A program made the position numbers and the translations under genes. This document shows positions 18,363 to 26,422 of a DNA stretch of 64,000 bases, piece by piece. Under the pieces are notes generated by a model. It worked only from the letters and a program-made list of their open reading frames with translations, made no database searches and was not told the origin of the DNA. The DNA is from Streptomyces sp. ISL-98. GTDB lineage: Bacteria > Actinomycetota > Actinomycetes > Streptomycetales > Streptomycetaceae. The stretch is from assembly GCF_018614055.1 (NCBI RefSeq), contig NZ_JAGGPB010000001.1, positions 259,209-323,208 of the forward strand. The letters run 5' to 3'. Every line of letters starts with the position of its first letter. Position 1 is the first letter of the stretch.

Positions 18363-19102
18363 CCACCGCGACGACGGTCAGCCGCGCCGAGTACTGCCTG
18401 ATCGCCTGCGCCGACGCATGGCGCGACAACGGCGAGGTCCTCGCCAGTCCCATGGGTACGATCCCCGCGTTCGGCGCGCGCCTCGCCAAGCGCACCTTCT
18501 CCCCCGACCTCCTCCTCACGGACGGCGAGGCGATGCTCGTCGGTCTCGACGGGACGCCGGAAGGCTGGCTGCCGTACCGCCAGCACCTCACCATGGTCAG
18601 CGGCGGCAAGCGCCACGTCATGATGGGCGCAAGCCAGATCGACCGCTTCGGCAACCAGAACATCTCCTGCATCGGCGACTGGTCACAGCCCACCCGCCAG
18701 CTCCTCGGCGTACGGGGCGCTCCGGTCAACACGCTCAACAATCCGACCAGTTACTGGGTCCCGAAGCACTCCGCCCGGGTCTTCGTGGAGAAGGTCGACA
18801 TGATCTGCGGGGTCGGTTACGACAGCGCGGCCGCCGCAGGGCCCTCCGCTACCCGCTTTCACCGCATCCCGCGCGTTGTCAGCAACCTCGGCGTCTTCGA
18901 CTTCTCGACCCCGGGCCACTCCATGCGGCTTGCGTCCCTCCACCCCGGCGCCACCGTCGAAGAGGTCCGCGACTGCACCGGATTCGCCCTCGTGATCCCC
19001 GACGACGTCCCGTACACCCGGGAGCCGACCGCCGAGGAGCTCCGCCTGATCCGTGAGGTCATCGACCCCGGGGGCGTGCGCGACCGTGAGGTCAGGGCCT
19101 GA
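18359..19102 (+). CDS. ipdB: Steroid ring-C hydrolase beta subunit IpdB
   Basis: A 247-residue CoA-transferase beta-type subunit, the partner of IpdA. Conserved segments include DLLLTDGEAMLVG, KRHVMMGASQIDRFGNQN and KVDMICGVGYDS. The frame is open far upstream in the shadow of echA20 and ipdA; the GTG at 18359 is the start because it forms a four-base GTGA overlap with ipdA and gives the family length (Rv3552 is about 250 residues). Its TGA overlaps the ipdC ATG. Confidence 0.88.
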   Translation: MTTATTVSRAEYCLIACADAWRDNGEVLASPMGTIPAFGARLAKRTFSPDLLLTDGEAMLVGLDGTPEGWLPYRQHLTMVSGGKRHVMMGASQIDRFGNQNISCIGDWSQPTRQLLGVRGAPVNTLNNPTSYWVPKHSARVFVEKVDMICGVGYDSAAAAGPSATRFHRIPRVVSNLGVFDFSTPGHSMRLASLHPGATVEEVRDCTGFALVIPDDVPYTREPTAEELRLIREVIDPGGVRDREVRA

Positions 19103-20175
19103 TGGAGATGGAGACGGCACTCACCCGCCTTGTCGGCGTCAAATACCCCCTTGTCCAGACCGGTATGGGCTGGGTCGCGGGCCCCCGTCTCGTATCGGCG
19201 GCCGCCCGCGCGGGAGCCCTCGGAATCCTCGCCTCCGCGACGATGAGCACCGAGCAGTTACGCCGCGCCGTACGCGAGGTCAAGTCCCGTACGGACGCCC
19301 CTTTCGGGGTCAATCTGCGCGCCGATGCGGGGGATGCGCGAGAGCGTGTACGGATCGTCGTCGAGGAGGGCGTGAAGGTCGCCTCCTTCGCGCTCGCCCC
19401 GTCCAGAGACCTGATCGCGGAGCTCAAGGACTCGGGCGTCGTCGTCATCCCCTCCATCGGGGCACGCCGTCATGCCGAGAAGGTGGCGGACTGGGGCGCG
19501 GACGCGGTCATGGTCCAGGGCGGTGAGGGCGGCGGCCACACGGGCGAAGTCGCAACCACTGTGCTGCTCCCCCAGGTCGTCGACGCGGTGGGCATCCCTG
19601 TCATCGCTGCGGGCGGCTTCTACGACGGGCGGGGACTGGTCGCGGCGCTCGCGTACGGCGCGGCGGGCATCGGCATGGGGACCCGCTTCCTCCTTACGTC
19701 CGATTCGACTGTCCCGGACGCGGTGAAGGCGAAGTACCTGGCGGCGAGCGTCAAGGAGGTCACGGTCACCAGGGCCGTCGACGGCCTCCCGCACCGCATG
19801 CTCCGTACTGAACTCGTCGACTCCCTTGAGCGGGCGGGACGTACGAAGGCGCTGGTGCAGGCCGTGCGCCGGGCCGCCGGTTTCAAGAAGATCTCCGGCC
19901 TGAGCTGGGCCGGGATGGTCCGTGACGGCCTCGCCATGAAGCACGGCAAGGACCTCAGCTGGAGTCAGGTCCTGCTGGCCGCCAACACGCCGATGCTGCT
20001 CAAGGCGTCCATGGTCGACGGCCGCACCGACCTCGGGGTGATGGCGTCCGGCCAGGTGGCGGGGCTGATCGACGATCTGCCCTCCTGTGCGGAGCTGGTG
20101 GCACGGGTCATGGCCGAGGCGAACGAAACGCTCGAACGAATCCATGCGCTCGGCACCCTGCCGACACCAGGGTGA
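19102..20175 (+). CDS. ipdC: IpdC, flavin-dependent enzyme of steroid C/D-ring catabolism
   Basis: A 357-residue TIM-barrel flavoprotein of the nitronate monooxygenase / 2-nitropropane dioxygenase family. It has the substrate-side YPLVQTGMGWV, the FMN phosphate-binding VQGGEGGGHTGE, and AAGGFYDGRG with YGAAGIGMGTRF. In mycobacteria the orthologue Rv3553 (355 residues) is needed for the same pathway and acts on a CoA-linked bicyclic intermediate. The ATG at 19102 overlaps the ipdB stop (ATGA-type); a second ATG six bases later is an alternative. It is the last gene of the first steroid block. Confidence 0.86.
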   Translation: MEMETALTRLVGVKYPLVQTGMGWVAGPRLVSAAARAGALGILASATMSTEQLRRAVREVKSRTDAPFGVNLRADAGDARERVRIVVEEGVKVASFALAPSRDLIAELKDSGVVVIPSIGARRHAEKVADWGADAVMVQGGEGGGHTGEVATTVLLPQVVDAVGIPVIAAGGFYDGRGLVAALAYGAAGIGMGTRFLLTSDSTVPDAVKAKYLAASVKEVTVTRAVDGLPHRMLRTELVDSLERAGRTKALVQAVRRAAGFKKISGLSWAGMVRDGLAMKHGKDLSWSQVLLAANTPMLLKASMVDGRTDLGVMASGQVAGLIDDLPSCAELVARVMAEANETLERIHALGTLPTPG

Positions 20176-20204
20176 TCCCCTTCTCCCTCACAGGAGTTGA
20201 CCAG

Positions 20205-21146
20205 ATGAGCCGTGCTCGAATCTGTCTGGCGACCGGAGTGGTCGTCTCGGCGCTCGCCGTCGGGGGCCTGCCTGCGGCAGCCCTGGCCGAGTCCCCGGCG
20301 AAGGCCACCGTTGCCGCTGCCGCCACCCATCCGTACCGTCACAGCGACAGCGTCCGTCAGATCCAGCTACAGGGGGCGACCAACGTCCGCGACCTGGGCG
20401 GCTATCGCACGTACGACGGGGACACTGTCCGCTACGGGCAGGTCTACCGCGCCGACGCGCTCGGCAAGCTCACGGACGCGGACGTCACCACGCTCGGCCG
20501 CCTCGGCCTCGGGAAGGTCATCGATTTCCGGGTCCCTGTGGAGGTGCAGTACGACGGCGCCGACCGCCTGCCGTCCGGTCTCACGGCGACGTCCCGTCCG
20601 GTCACCGACAACGGTCTGTACGCGCAGTTGTTGACCGCCATCGGCTCCAGGGATCCGGTCAAGCAGGAGGAGATGCTGGGCGGCGGCAAGGCGGAGGCCT
20701 TCATGAAGGACGTCTATCGGACGTTCGTCACGAACCCGGAGAACCGGGCCCGGTTCGCGGAGACTCTGCGCGACATCACAGACGGTGACCGGCGTTCGCC
20801 GCTGCTGTACCACTGCACGTCGGGCAAGGACCGTACCGGCTGGATGAGTTACGTCCTGCTGCGCGTGCTCGGCGTCCCTTCGCGCACGGCCGAGAGCGAC
20901 TACTTGGCGTCCAACGACTACAGGGCGGCGTACGACGCCAAGGTCCGGGCGGGCCTGAAGCAGTCCGGGCTGATGCAGAACCCGGACCTGCTGATCCCGC
21001 TCCAGGAGGTCCGTACGGACTACCTGGGTGCGGCGCTGGCCGAGATGGAGAAGGACTACGGCAGCCTCCACGGCTACCTCAGGGAGGGCCTGGGCCTGGA
21101 CTACAGGACGCTGGCGAAGCTCCGGGGGAGGCTGGTGGGGTCGTAG
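20205..21146 (+). CDS. Secreted tyrosine/serine protein phosphatase
   Basis: A 313-residue exported phosphatase of the bacterial Y_phosphatase3 family (relatives include Mycobacterium PtpB). The signal peptide covers about residues 1-30. The family motif NVRDLGGYRT is at 60-69, and the P-loop HCTSGKDRTG at 203-212 has nucleophile Cys204, with Asp209 in the KDR position seen in phosphatases active on both phosphoproteins and phosphoinositides. The ATG at 20205 follows AGGAG by 8 bases. It starts 29 bp after ipdC on the same strand and may be read through from it, but nothing links its function to steroids. Followed by repeat copy B. Confidence 0.87.
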   Translation: MSRARICLATGVVVSALAVGGLPAAALAESPAKATVAAAATHPYRHSDSVRQIQLQGATNVRDLGGYRTYDGDTVRYGQVYRADALGKLTDADVTTLGRLGLGKVIDFRVPVEVQYDGADRLPSGLTATSRPVTDNGLYAQLLTAIGSRDPVKQEEMLGGGKAEAFMKDVYRTFVTNPENRARFAETLRDITDGDRRSPLLYHCTSGKDRTGWMSYVLLRVLGVPSRTAESDYLASNDYRAAYDAKVRAGLKQSGLMQNPDLLIPLQEVRTDYLGAALAEMEKDYGSLHGYLREGLGLDYRTLAKLRGRLVGS

Positions 21147-21193
21147 GGGTGCGGGGCTGGTGCCTGCGGCGCTTTCCCTTCCCGCCCTTCCCG

Positions 21194-21386
21194 CTGTGAC
21201 ATTTCGCGGCTGCCGCCGCGTGGGGGGGGCGCCCCAGACCCCGCTCCTCAAACGCCGGAGAGGCTGAACATTCAGCCCGTCCGGCGATTGAGGACACTGC
21301 CCCAGGCTTCGTCCGGGGGGACCCCGAAGGGCGTCCGGGGGGGCTGGGGGCTTGCCCCCAGTTACGGGAAGGGGCGGGTAGGGGAA
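21194..21386. repeat. Mosaic intergenic repeat, copy B
   Basis: Shares modules with copies A, C and D, beginning CTGTGACATTTCGCGGCTGC and ending GGGAAGGGGCGGG. It includes an imperfect hairpin at 21253-21286 (CGCCGGA...TCCGGCG). It separates the convergent phosphatase and helicase genes, so it probably terminates both. Confidence 0.75.
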
Positions 21387-21401
21387 ACAAGCCCCACAGC
21401 G

Positions 21402-23132
21402 CTACGCCGCAGCGCTACGGCTTCCGCCCTGCGCACCGTTCCCAGAGCGGCCACCCCGCCCACGGCCACGGCTGCCCGGCGCACGCTCGCCCTGGCTACG
21501 ACCGCCACCCTGCGCGCGAACGCCGCCCGACGCACGGCCGCCGGCCTGGGCACGCTCGCCCGACGCACGGCCACCGCCCTGCGCACGCTCACCCTGCGTA
21601 CGACCACCAGCCTGCGCACGCTCACCCTGACCGCGACCGCCGCCGCCCTGGGCACGCTCGCCCTGGCCACGACCGCCCGTCTGGGCGCGCTCGCCCTGAG
21701 TACGGCCACCGCGCCCACCACCCTGCGCCGCCCGGCGCTTCGGCTTTGCGGAAGCCTGCTGCTGCTGCGGGACCTCGATCACGACGGCGACCCCCGAAGG
21801 CTCGCGTGCTCCGGTGATCCGGGTCAGTTCGTCGTCGCTCGACTTGACCCTAGCGGTCTGCGGGACGATGCCCGCGTCCGACATCAAGCGGGTCATCTCC
21901 CGCTTCTCGTCGGGCAGTACGAGCGTGACCACGCTGCCGGACTCACCCGCACGGGCGGTACGGCCGCCACGGTGCAGGTAATCCTTGTGGTCGGTCGGCG
22001 GGTCGACGTTGACGACGAGATCGAGGGAGTCGACGTGAATGCCGCGGGCCGCGACATTGGTGGCCACCAGCGCGGTGATCTGCCCGGTCTTGAACTGGTC
22101 GAGCGTACGGTTGCGCTGCGGCTGCGAACGGCCGCCGTGCAGCGCCGCCGCGTGCACACCGCTGGCCAGCAGCCGCTTGGCGAACCGGTCCGCCGCGCGC
22201 TTGGTGTCCACGAAGAGGATCACCCGGCCCTCGCGAGCCGCGATGCGCGTGGCGACGGCCTTCTTGTCGGTCTCGTCGGCGACGTACAGCACGTGGTGTT
22301 CCATCGTGGTCACCGCACCGGCCGACGGGTCGACGGAGTGGACCACGGGGTCGGTCAGGAACATCCGGACGAGCCGGTCGACGTTACGGTCCAGGGTCGC
22401 CGAGAACAGCATCCGCTGCCCGTCCGGCTCGACCTGCTTGAGCAGCGCTGTGACCTGGGGAAGGAAGCCCATGTCGGCCATCTGGTCGGCCTCGTCGAGG
22501 ACGGTGATCGACACCTGGCCGAGGTCGCAGTCGCCGCGCTCGATGAGGTCCTTGAGGCGGCCGGGAGTGGCCACGAGGACCTCGGCGCCACGGCGCAGCG
22601 TGTTCGACTGCTTGGTGATCGACAGGCCGCCGACGACGGTGGCGAGACGCAGGTTCACGGCCGTCGCGTACGGCGTGAGGGCGTCGGTCACCTGCTGCGC
22701 GAGCTCGCGCGTGGGTACGAGGACCAGCGCGAGCGGCATGCGCGGCTCGGAGCGCCGGCCGGCGGTACGCGCCAGCAGTGCGAGACCGAAGGCAAGGGTC
22801 TTACCGGATCCGGTACGCCCGCGGCCGAGTATGTCGCGGCCCGCGAGCGAGTTCGGCAGGGTCGCGCCCTGAATGGGGAAGGGCTCCGTCACACCCTGTG
22901 CCGCCAGCGTCTTGAGCAGAGCTGCGGGCATGTCGAGATCGGCGAAGCTCTCGACGGCCGGCAGCGCCGGGGTAATGGTCTCCGGCATCGCGAATTCACC
23001 CTGCACAGGCGTGGCCCGGCGGCCATTGCCCTTTGCGGGGGCTTTGCCGCGGGCCTGCGACTGGGACTGTGCGGAGCGATTGCGGACGGGACGTGCTGAG
23101 CGGGCGGCGGCGGGGCGTTCGGAGCGGGTCAT
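21402..23132 (-). CDS. DEAD-box RNA helicase
   Basis: A 576-residue ATP-dependent RNA helicase. The RecA-like core has the Q-motif region (EPFPIQGATLPNSL), Walker A GRTGSGKT at 105-112, PTRELA at 140-145, DEAD at 213-216, SAT at 244-246 and the domain-2 motif HRGGRTARAG. The N-terminal 45 residues are basic and disordered. The C-terminal 130 residues are low-complexity Arg/Gly/Gln repeats (QGERAQ units), a typical RNA-binding tail. The ATG at 23132 has AGGAAGG 9 bases upstream. It lies 88 bp downstream of a cold-shock gene on the same strand, across a terminator hairpin, so partial readthrough could couple the two in cold adaptation. Confidence 0.92.
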   Translation of the reverse strand: MTRSERPAAARSARPVRNRSAQSQSQARGKAPAKGNGRRATPVQGEFAMPETITPALPAVESFADLDMPAALLKTLAAQGVTEPFPIQGATLPNSLAGRDILGRGRTGSGKTLAFGLALLARTAGRRSEPRMPLALVLVPTRELAQQVTDALTPYATAVNLRLATVVGGLSITKQSNTLRRGAEVLVATPGRLKDLIERGDCDLGQVSITVLDEADQMADMGFLPQVTALLKQVEPDGQRMLFSATLDRNVDRLVRMFLTDPVVHSVDPSAGAVTTMEHHVLYVADETDKKAVATRIAAREGRVILFVDTKRAADRFAKRLLASGVHAAALHGGRSQPQRNRTLDQFKTGQITALVATNVAARGIHVDSLDLVVNVDPPTDHKDYLHRGGRTARAGESGSVVTLVLPDEKREMTRLMSDAGIVPQTARVKSSDDELTRITGAREPSGVAVVIEVPQQQQASAKPKRRAAQGGGRGGRTQGERAQTGGRGQGERAQGGGGRGQGERAQAGGRTQGERAQGGGRASGERAQAGGRASGGVRAQGGGRSQGERAPGSRGRGRGGRSGNGAQGGSRSAAA

Positions 23133-23163
23133 TCGGGTTTGCCTTCCTGAGGACAAGCACAAG

Positions 23164-23196
23164 CCGGGGCCCGCACCTTCACGGTGCGGGCCCCGG
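23164..23196. terminator. Terminator between cold-shock gene and helicase
   Basis: A perfect 14-bp stem (CCGGGGCCCGCACC and its complement) with a 5-base loop lies 25 bp beyond the cold-shock protein stop. It likely sets the ratio of short csp transcript to helicase readthrough. Confidence 0.75.
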
Positions 23197-23220
23197 CCGG
23201 CGAGGTATCGCGTCGGCTGA

Positions 23221-23424
23221 TTAGGCCGGGACGATGTTCTCCGCCTGCGGGCCCTTCTGGCCCTGCGTGACGTCGAAGGAGACCTTCTGGCCCTCCTGGA
23301 GCTCACGGAAGCCCTGGGTGGCAATGTTCGAGTAGTGGGCGAAGACGTCAGCGCCGCCACCGTCCTGCTCGATGAAGCCGAAGCCCTTTTCCGAGTTGAA
23401 CCACTTCACGGTTCCAGTAGCCAT
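23221..23424 (-). CDS. Cold-shock protein (CspA/ScoF type)
   Basis: A 67-residue single OB-fold nucleic-acid chaperone. It carries both RNA-binding motifs, KGFGFI and DVFAHY, and begins [10 protein letters not shown] as Streptomyces CSPs do. The start is preceded by TAGGAGA. A leader of about 125 bases, unusual for Streptomyces but typical of cold-shock genes, precedes the ATG. Confidence 0.95.
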   Translation of the reverse strand: MATGTVKWFNSEKGFGFIEQDGGGADVFAHYSNIATQGFRELQEGQKVSFDVTQGQKGPQAENIVPA

Positions 23425-23521
23425 GTCATTCTCCTAAAAAACTGGGGCAGATCCGGAAATCCGCACTGTACGGATTCCACGTCGCCGCAATGAGCCCCAT
23501 CCGGAGAACCGGAAAACAAAA

Positions 23522-23581
23522 TGCGCCTGAGGAAGCATTCCCGTCAGGCGCACATAATGTTTATGGGTACCAAAACTGCAA
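23522..23581 (-). promoter_or_regulatory. Probable csp promoter and structured leader start
   Basis: On the minus strand, TTGCAG (23576-23581) and TTATGT (23552-23557) are spaced 18 bases apart as a plausible -35/-10 pair. Directly downstream a 9-bp stem (TGCGCCTGA/TCAGGCGCA, 23522-23552) would form near the 5' end of the mRNA. The region is notably A/T-rich for this genome. The transcription start is a prediction. Confidence 0.4.
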
Positions 23582-23721
23582 CTCGCCTACTCTAACACGA
23601 TGGCGCCGAAGCGCCAGCCCTTCGCGGCAGGAAGATCGTGGCCTGCGCGGGGCGTTCATGCGCGCGCCACTTCCCGTTCCCGGCGATTCCGAATTCATGG
23701 CATGGACACCGCAAGTGCGCG

Positions 23722-24879
23722 CTACAGCCGCTCGATGATCGTGACGTTCGCCTGGCCGCCGCCCTCGCACATCGTCTGGAGGCCGAACCGGCCCCCCGTC
23801 CGCTCCAGCTCGTGCAGCAGCGTCGTCATCAGCTTCACGCCGGTCGCACCCAGCGGGTGTCCGAGAGCGATGGCGCCGCCGTTGACGTTGACGCGGTCCG
23901 GGTCCGCGCCCGTTTCCTTCAGCCATGCGAGTACCACCGGGGCGAACGCCTCGTTGATCTCGACCAGGTCGATGTCGCCGATCGACATGCCGGCCTTCTT
24001 CAGTGCGTACGCCGTCGCAGGAATGGGGGCGGACAGCATCCGGATCGGGTCCTCGCCCCGTACCGACAGGTGGTGGATGCGGGCGCGCGGCGTCAATCCG
24101 TGCTCGGCAACGGCCCGTTCGGACGCGATCAGCATCGCCGCGGCGCCGTCCGAGACCTGTGAGGAGCAGGCGGCGGTGATCGTGCCGCCCTCCATGACCG
24201 GCTTGAGGGCCTCCATCTTCTCCAGGGTCGTGTCGCGGCGCGGGCCCTCGTCCGCCCTCACGTCGCCGTACGCGACGGTCTCGCGCTCGAAGCGGCCCTC
24301 GTCGATCGCGCGGATCGCCCGCTGGTGGGAGCGGAGTGCGAACTCCTCCATGTCGCGGCGCGAGATCCCCCACTTCTCGGCGATCAGCTGCGCGCCGTGG
24401 AACTGGTTCACGGGTGCGTCGCCGTATCGCGCACGCCAGCCCTCGGAGCCGAGGAACGGGCCGTCCGTGAGGCCCAGTGGCTCCGCCGCCTGCCTGGACG
24501 CGAAGGCGATCGGGACCTGCGTCATGTTCTGCGTACCGCCCGCGACCACCAGGTCCTGCGTGCCGGACAGGACGCCCTGTGCCGCGAAGTGCACGGCCTG
24601 CTGGGAGGAGCCGCACTGCCGGTCGATCGTGACCCCGGGCACCTCCTCGGGGAGCCCGGCGGCCAGCCACGCCGTACGGGCGATGTCACCGGCTTGCGGG
24701 CCCACTGTGTCGAGGCAGCCGAAGACGACGTCCTCGACGGCAGAGGGGTCGATACCGGAGCGGGACACGAGGGCCTTCAGTACGTGGGCCCCGAGGTCCG
24801 CCGGGTGGACGGCTGCGAGGCCTCCCTTCCGGCAGCCGACAGGGGTCCGTACCGCTTCGACTATGTAGGCCTCGGGCAT
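23722..24879 (-). CDS. fadA6: Acetyl-CoA acyltransferase FadA6 (steroid ring catabolism)
   Basis: A 385-residue thiolase. The nucleophile Cys89 lies in DRQCGSSQQA. His341 (GGAIALGHPLGATG) and Cys371 (CEGGGQANVT) complete the active site. Many stretches match mycobacterial FadA6 (Rv3556c) as I recall it, for example NEAFAPVV.AWLKE and SLYY-type neighbours in the same operon. It would perform the thiolytic step releasing acyl-CoA after ring C is opened. It is the last gene of the minus-strand operon ipdF - kstR2 - fadA6, 36 bp after kstR2. Confidence 0.88.
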   Translation of the reverse strand: MPEAYIVEAVRTPVGCRKGGLAAVHPADLGAHVLKALVSRSGIDPSAVEDVVFGCLDTVGPQAGDIARTAWLAAGLPEEVPGVTIDRQCGSSQQAVHFAAQGVLSGTQDLVVAGGTQNMTQVPIAFASRQAAEPLGLTDGPFLGSEGWRARYGDAPVNQFHGAQLIAEKWGISRRDMEEFALRSHQRAIRAIDEGRFERETVAYGDVRADEGPRRDTTLEKMEALKPVMEGGTITAACSSQVSDGAAAMLIASERAVAEHGLTPRARIHHLSVRGEDPIRMLSAPIPATAYALKKAGMSIGDIDLVEINEAFAPVVLAWLKETGADPDRVNVNGGAIALGHPLGATGVKLMTTLLHELERTGGRFGLQTMCEGGGQANVTIIERL

Positions 24880-24915
24880 AGCTGCTGCTCCTTGTACGTC
24901 CTTATAGGGATGGGG

Positions 24916-25527
24916 TTACGTACGTACGGCGATACCGTCCAGGACCATCGACAGGTACTGGCGGGCGATTTCCTCCGGGCTGTGCCGGCCGCCGGGCCGG
25001 TACCACGACGCGGCGACCCAGACGGTGTCGCGGACGAAGCGGTACGTGAGCCGGACGTCGAGGTCGGCGCGGAAGACGCTGGCGGCGACGCCGCGTTCCA
25101 GCGTCCCGAGCCACGCCTTTTCGAACTTCTGCTGCGAGTCGGTGAGGTAGTGGAAACGGGGCTGTGAGGACAGGTGCCCGGACTCCTTCTGGTAGATCGC
25201 GACGGCGGCACGGTGCCGGTCGATCTCCCGGAAGGATTCGGTGACGAGCGCCTCGATGGTCTCCCTCGGCCCGAGTCCGGCGGCGAGCACGGCGTCGTAG
25301 CCGTCCCACAGCTCGGTCAGGAAGGTCGAGAGGATCTCGTCGAGCATCGATTCCTTGGAATCGAAGTGGTAGTAGAGGCTGCCCGCGAGCATCCCCGCCG
25401 CGTCCGCGATCTTGCGGACGGTGGTGGCGTTGTAGCCCTGTGCGGCGAATACCTCGGCTGCGGTGCCGAGGAGTTCGCGGCGGCGCTCGGGCGAGGCGGT
25501 CACCTGGGTCTTCTTCTTGTTAGGCAC
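24916..25527 (-). CDS. kstR2: TetR-family repressor KstR2
   Basis: A 203-residue TetR regulator. The N-terminal HTH (ATTVRKIADAAGMLAGSLYYHF) and the ligand domain (YQKESGHLSSQPRF, DLDVRLTYRFVRDTVWV, WYRPGG) match mycobacterial KstR2 (Rv3557c) along the whole length as I recall it. KstR2 is released from DNA by the CoA thioester of the bicyclic steroid remnant HIP. The two divergent promoters at 16713-16755 and 26361-26388 carry KstR2-like palindromes, so it should control both blocks. The start codon is GTG at 25527. It lies between ipdF and fadA6, as in Mycobacterium where the gene neighbours fadA6. Confidence 0.9.
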   Translation of the reverse strand: MPNKKKTQVTASPERRRELLGTAAEVFAAQGYNATTVRKIADAAGMLAGSLYYHFDSKESMLDEILSTFLTELWDGYDAVLAAGLGPRETIEALVTESFREIDRHRAAVAIYQKESGHLSSQPRFHYLTDSQQKFEKAWLGTLERGVAASVFRADLDVRLTYRFVRDTVWVAASWYRPGGRHSPEEIARQYLSMVLDGIAVRT

Positions 25528-25549
25528 CTTGCCATTGTCCGCCCGGGCA

Positions 25550-26332
25550 CTAGGCGCGCTGGCTGCTGATGGAGACGGTTTCGCCGGTCATGTACGACGA
25601 GTAGTCGCTGGCGAGGAAGACGATGACGTTGGCGACCTCCCACGGCTCGGCGTAGCGCCCGAAGGCCTCCTTGGCGGTGAGCTCCTCCAGGAGTCCGGCG
25701 GAGGTCACCTTCGCGAGGTGCGGGTGCATGGCGAGGCTGGGGGCGACGGCGTTGACCCGCACGCCGTACTGCGCCGCCTCGACCGCCGCGCACCGGGTGA
25801 GCGCCATGACGCCGGCCTTGGCGGCGGCGTAGTGGGCCTGGCCGGCCTGTGCGCGCCAGCCGACGACGGAGGCGTTGTTGACAATCAGCCCGCCCGCGGC
25901 CGCCGCCTTCATGGAGCGCAGGGCCGCCCTTGTGCAGCGGAAGGTGCCGTTCAGGGTCACGTCGAGGACTTTCGACCACTGCTCGTCGGTCATGTCGACC
26001 AGCTCTGCCGTGCCGCCGAGTCCGGCGTTGTTGACGACGATGTCCAGGCCGCCGCGGGTGTCCTCGGTAAGCGCGAACAGGGCCTGGACCTGCGATTCGT
26101 CGGTGACGTCGCAGGGCAGGGAGGCGACGCGGTCGGCGCCGAATTCGTCGGCCAGGGCCGCCGCGCTCTCCTTGAGACGGCGGGCGTGCGCGTCGCTGAT
26201 GACGACGGACGCGCCTTCTTCGAGGAACTTGCGGGCGGTGGCCCCGCCTATCCCGGCGCCTGCCGCTGCGGTGATGACGGCGCTGCGGCCGGTGAGCAGG
26301 CCGTGGCCTGGCACGTAGTGGGGAGCGTTCAC
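25550..26332 (-). CDS. ipdF: Short-chain dehydrogenase IpdF
   Basis: A 260-residue SDR with cofactor motif TAAAGAGIGGATAR (21-34), VNNAGLGG at 100-107 and catalytic Ser155, Tyr168 and Lys172 (YAAAK). The N-terminal GHGLL, the VNNASVVGWRAQ segment and the end FLASDYSSYMTGE agree with mycobacterial IpdF (Rv3559c), which interconverts the 5-hydroxy and 5-keto forms of the HIP-CoA side product. First gene of the operon ipdF-kstR2-fadA6, divergent from ipdE1 across an operator. Confidence 0.86.
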   Translation of the reverse strand: MNAPHYVPGHGLLTGRSAVITAAAGAGIGGATARKFLEEGASVVISDAHARRLKESAAALADEFGADRVASLPCDVTDESQVQALFALTEDTRGGLDIVVNNAGLGGTAELVDMTDEQWSKVLDVTLNGTFRCTRAALRSMKAAAAGGLIVNNASVVGWRAQAGQAHYAAAKAGVMALTRCAAVEAAQYGVRVNAVAPSLAMHPHLAKVTSAGLLEELTAKEAFGRYAEPWEVANVIVFLASDYSSYMTGETVSISSQRA

Positions 26333-26360
26333 GCCCGTACCTCCTTCGGAGACGGGATGT

Positions 26361-26388
26361 ACGTTAACCTACCAAACACTTGTTAGGG
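26361..26388. promoter_or_regulatory. KstR2-type operator between ipdF and ipdE1
   Basis: The core CCAAACACTTGTTAGG is at 26372-26387. With its 5' A it reads ACCAAACACTTGTT, fitting the KstR2 motif AnCAAGnnCTTGnT at every fixed position but one. The same core occurs at 16727-16742. It sits in the 89-bp divergent promoter region. Confidence 0.72.
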
Positions 26389-26401
26389 AAGGATGGACGC
26401 C

Positions 26402-26422
26402 ATGAAGAAGGCGAGCCCGTAA
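26402..26422 (+). CDS. Possible six-codon leader peptide before ipdE1
   Basis: ATG-AAG-AAG-GCG-AGC-CCG-TAA encodes MKKASP. GGAAGGA lies 8 bases upstream, a better ribosome site than ipdE1 has itself, and its TAA shares one base with the ipdE1 ATG (TAATG). Translation of the leader could load ribosomes onto ipdE1. It is inferred from spacing only. Confidence 0.4.
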   Translation: MKKASP

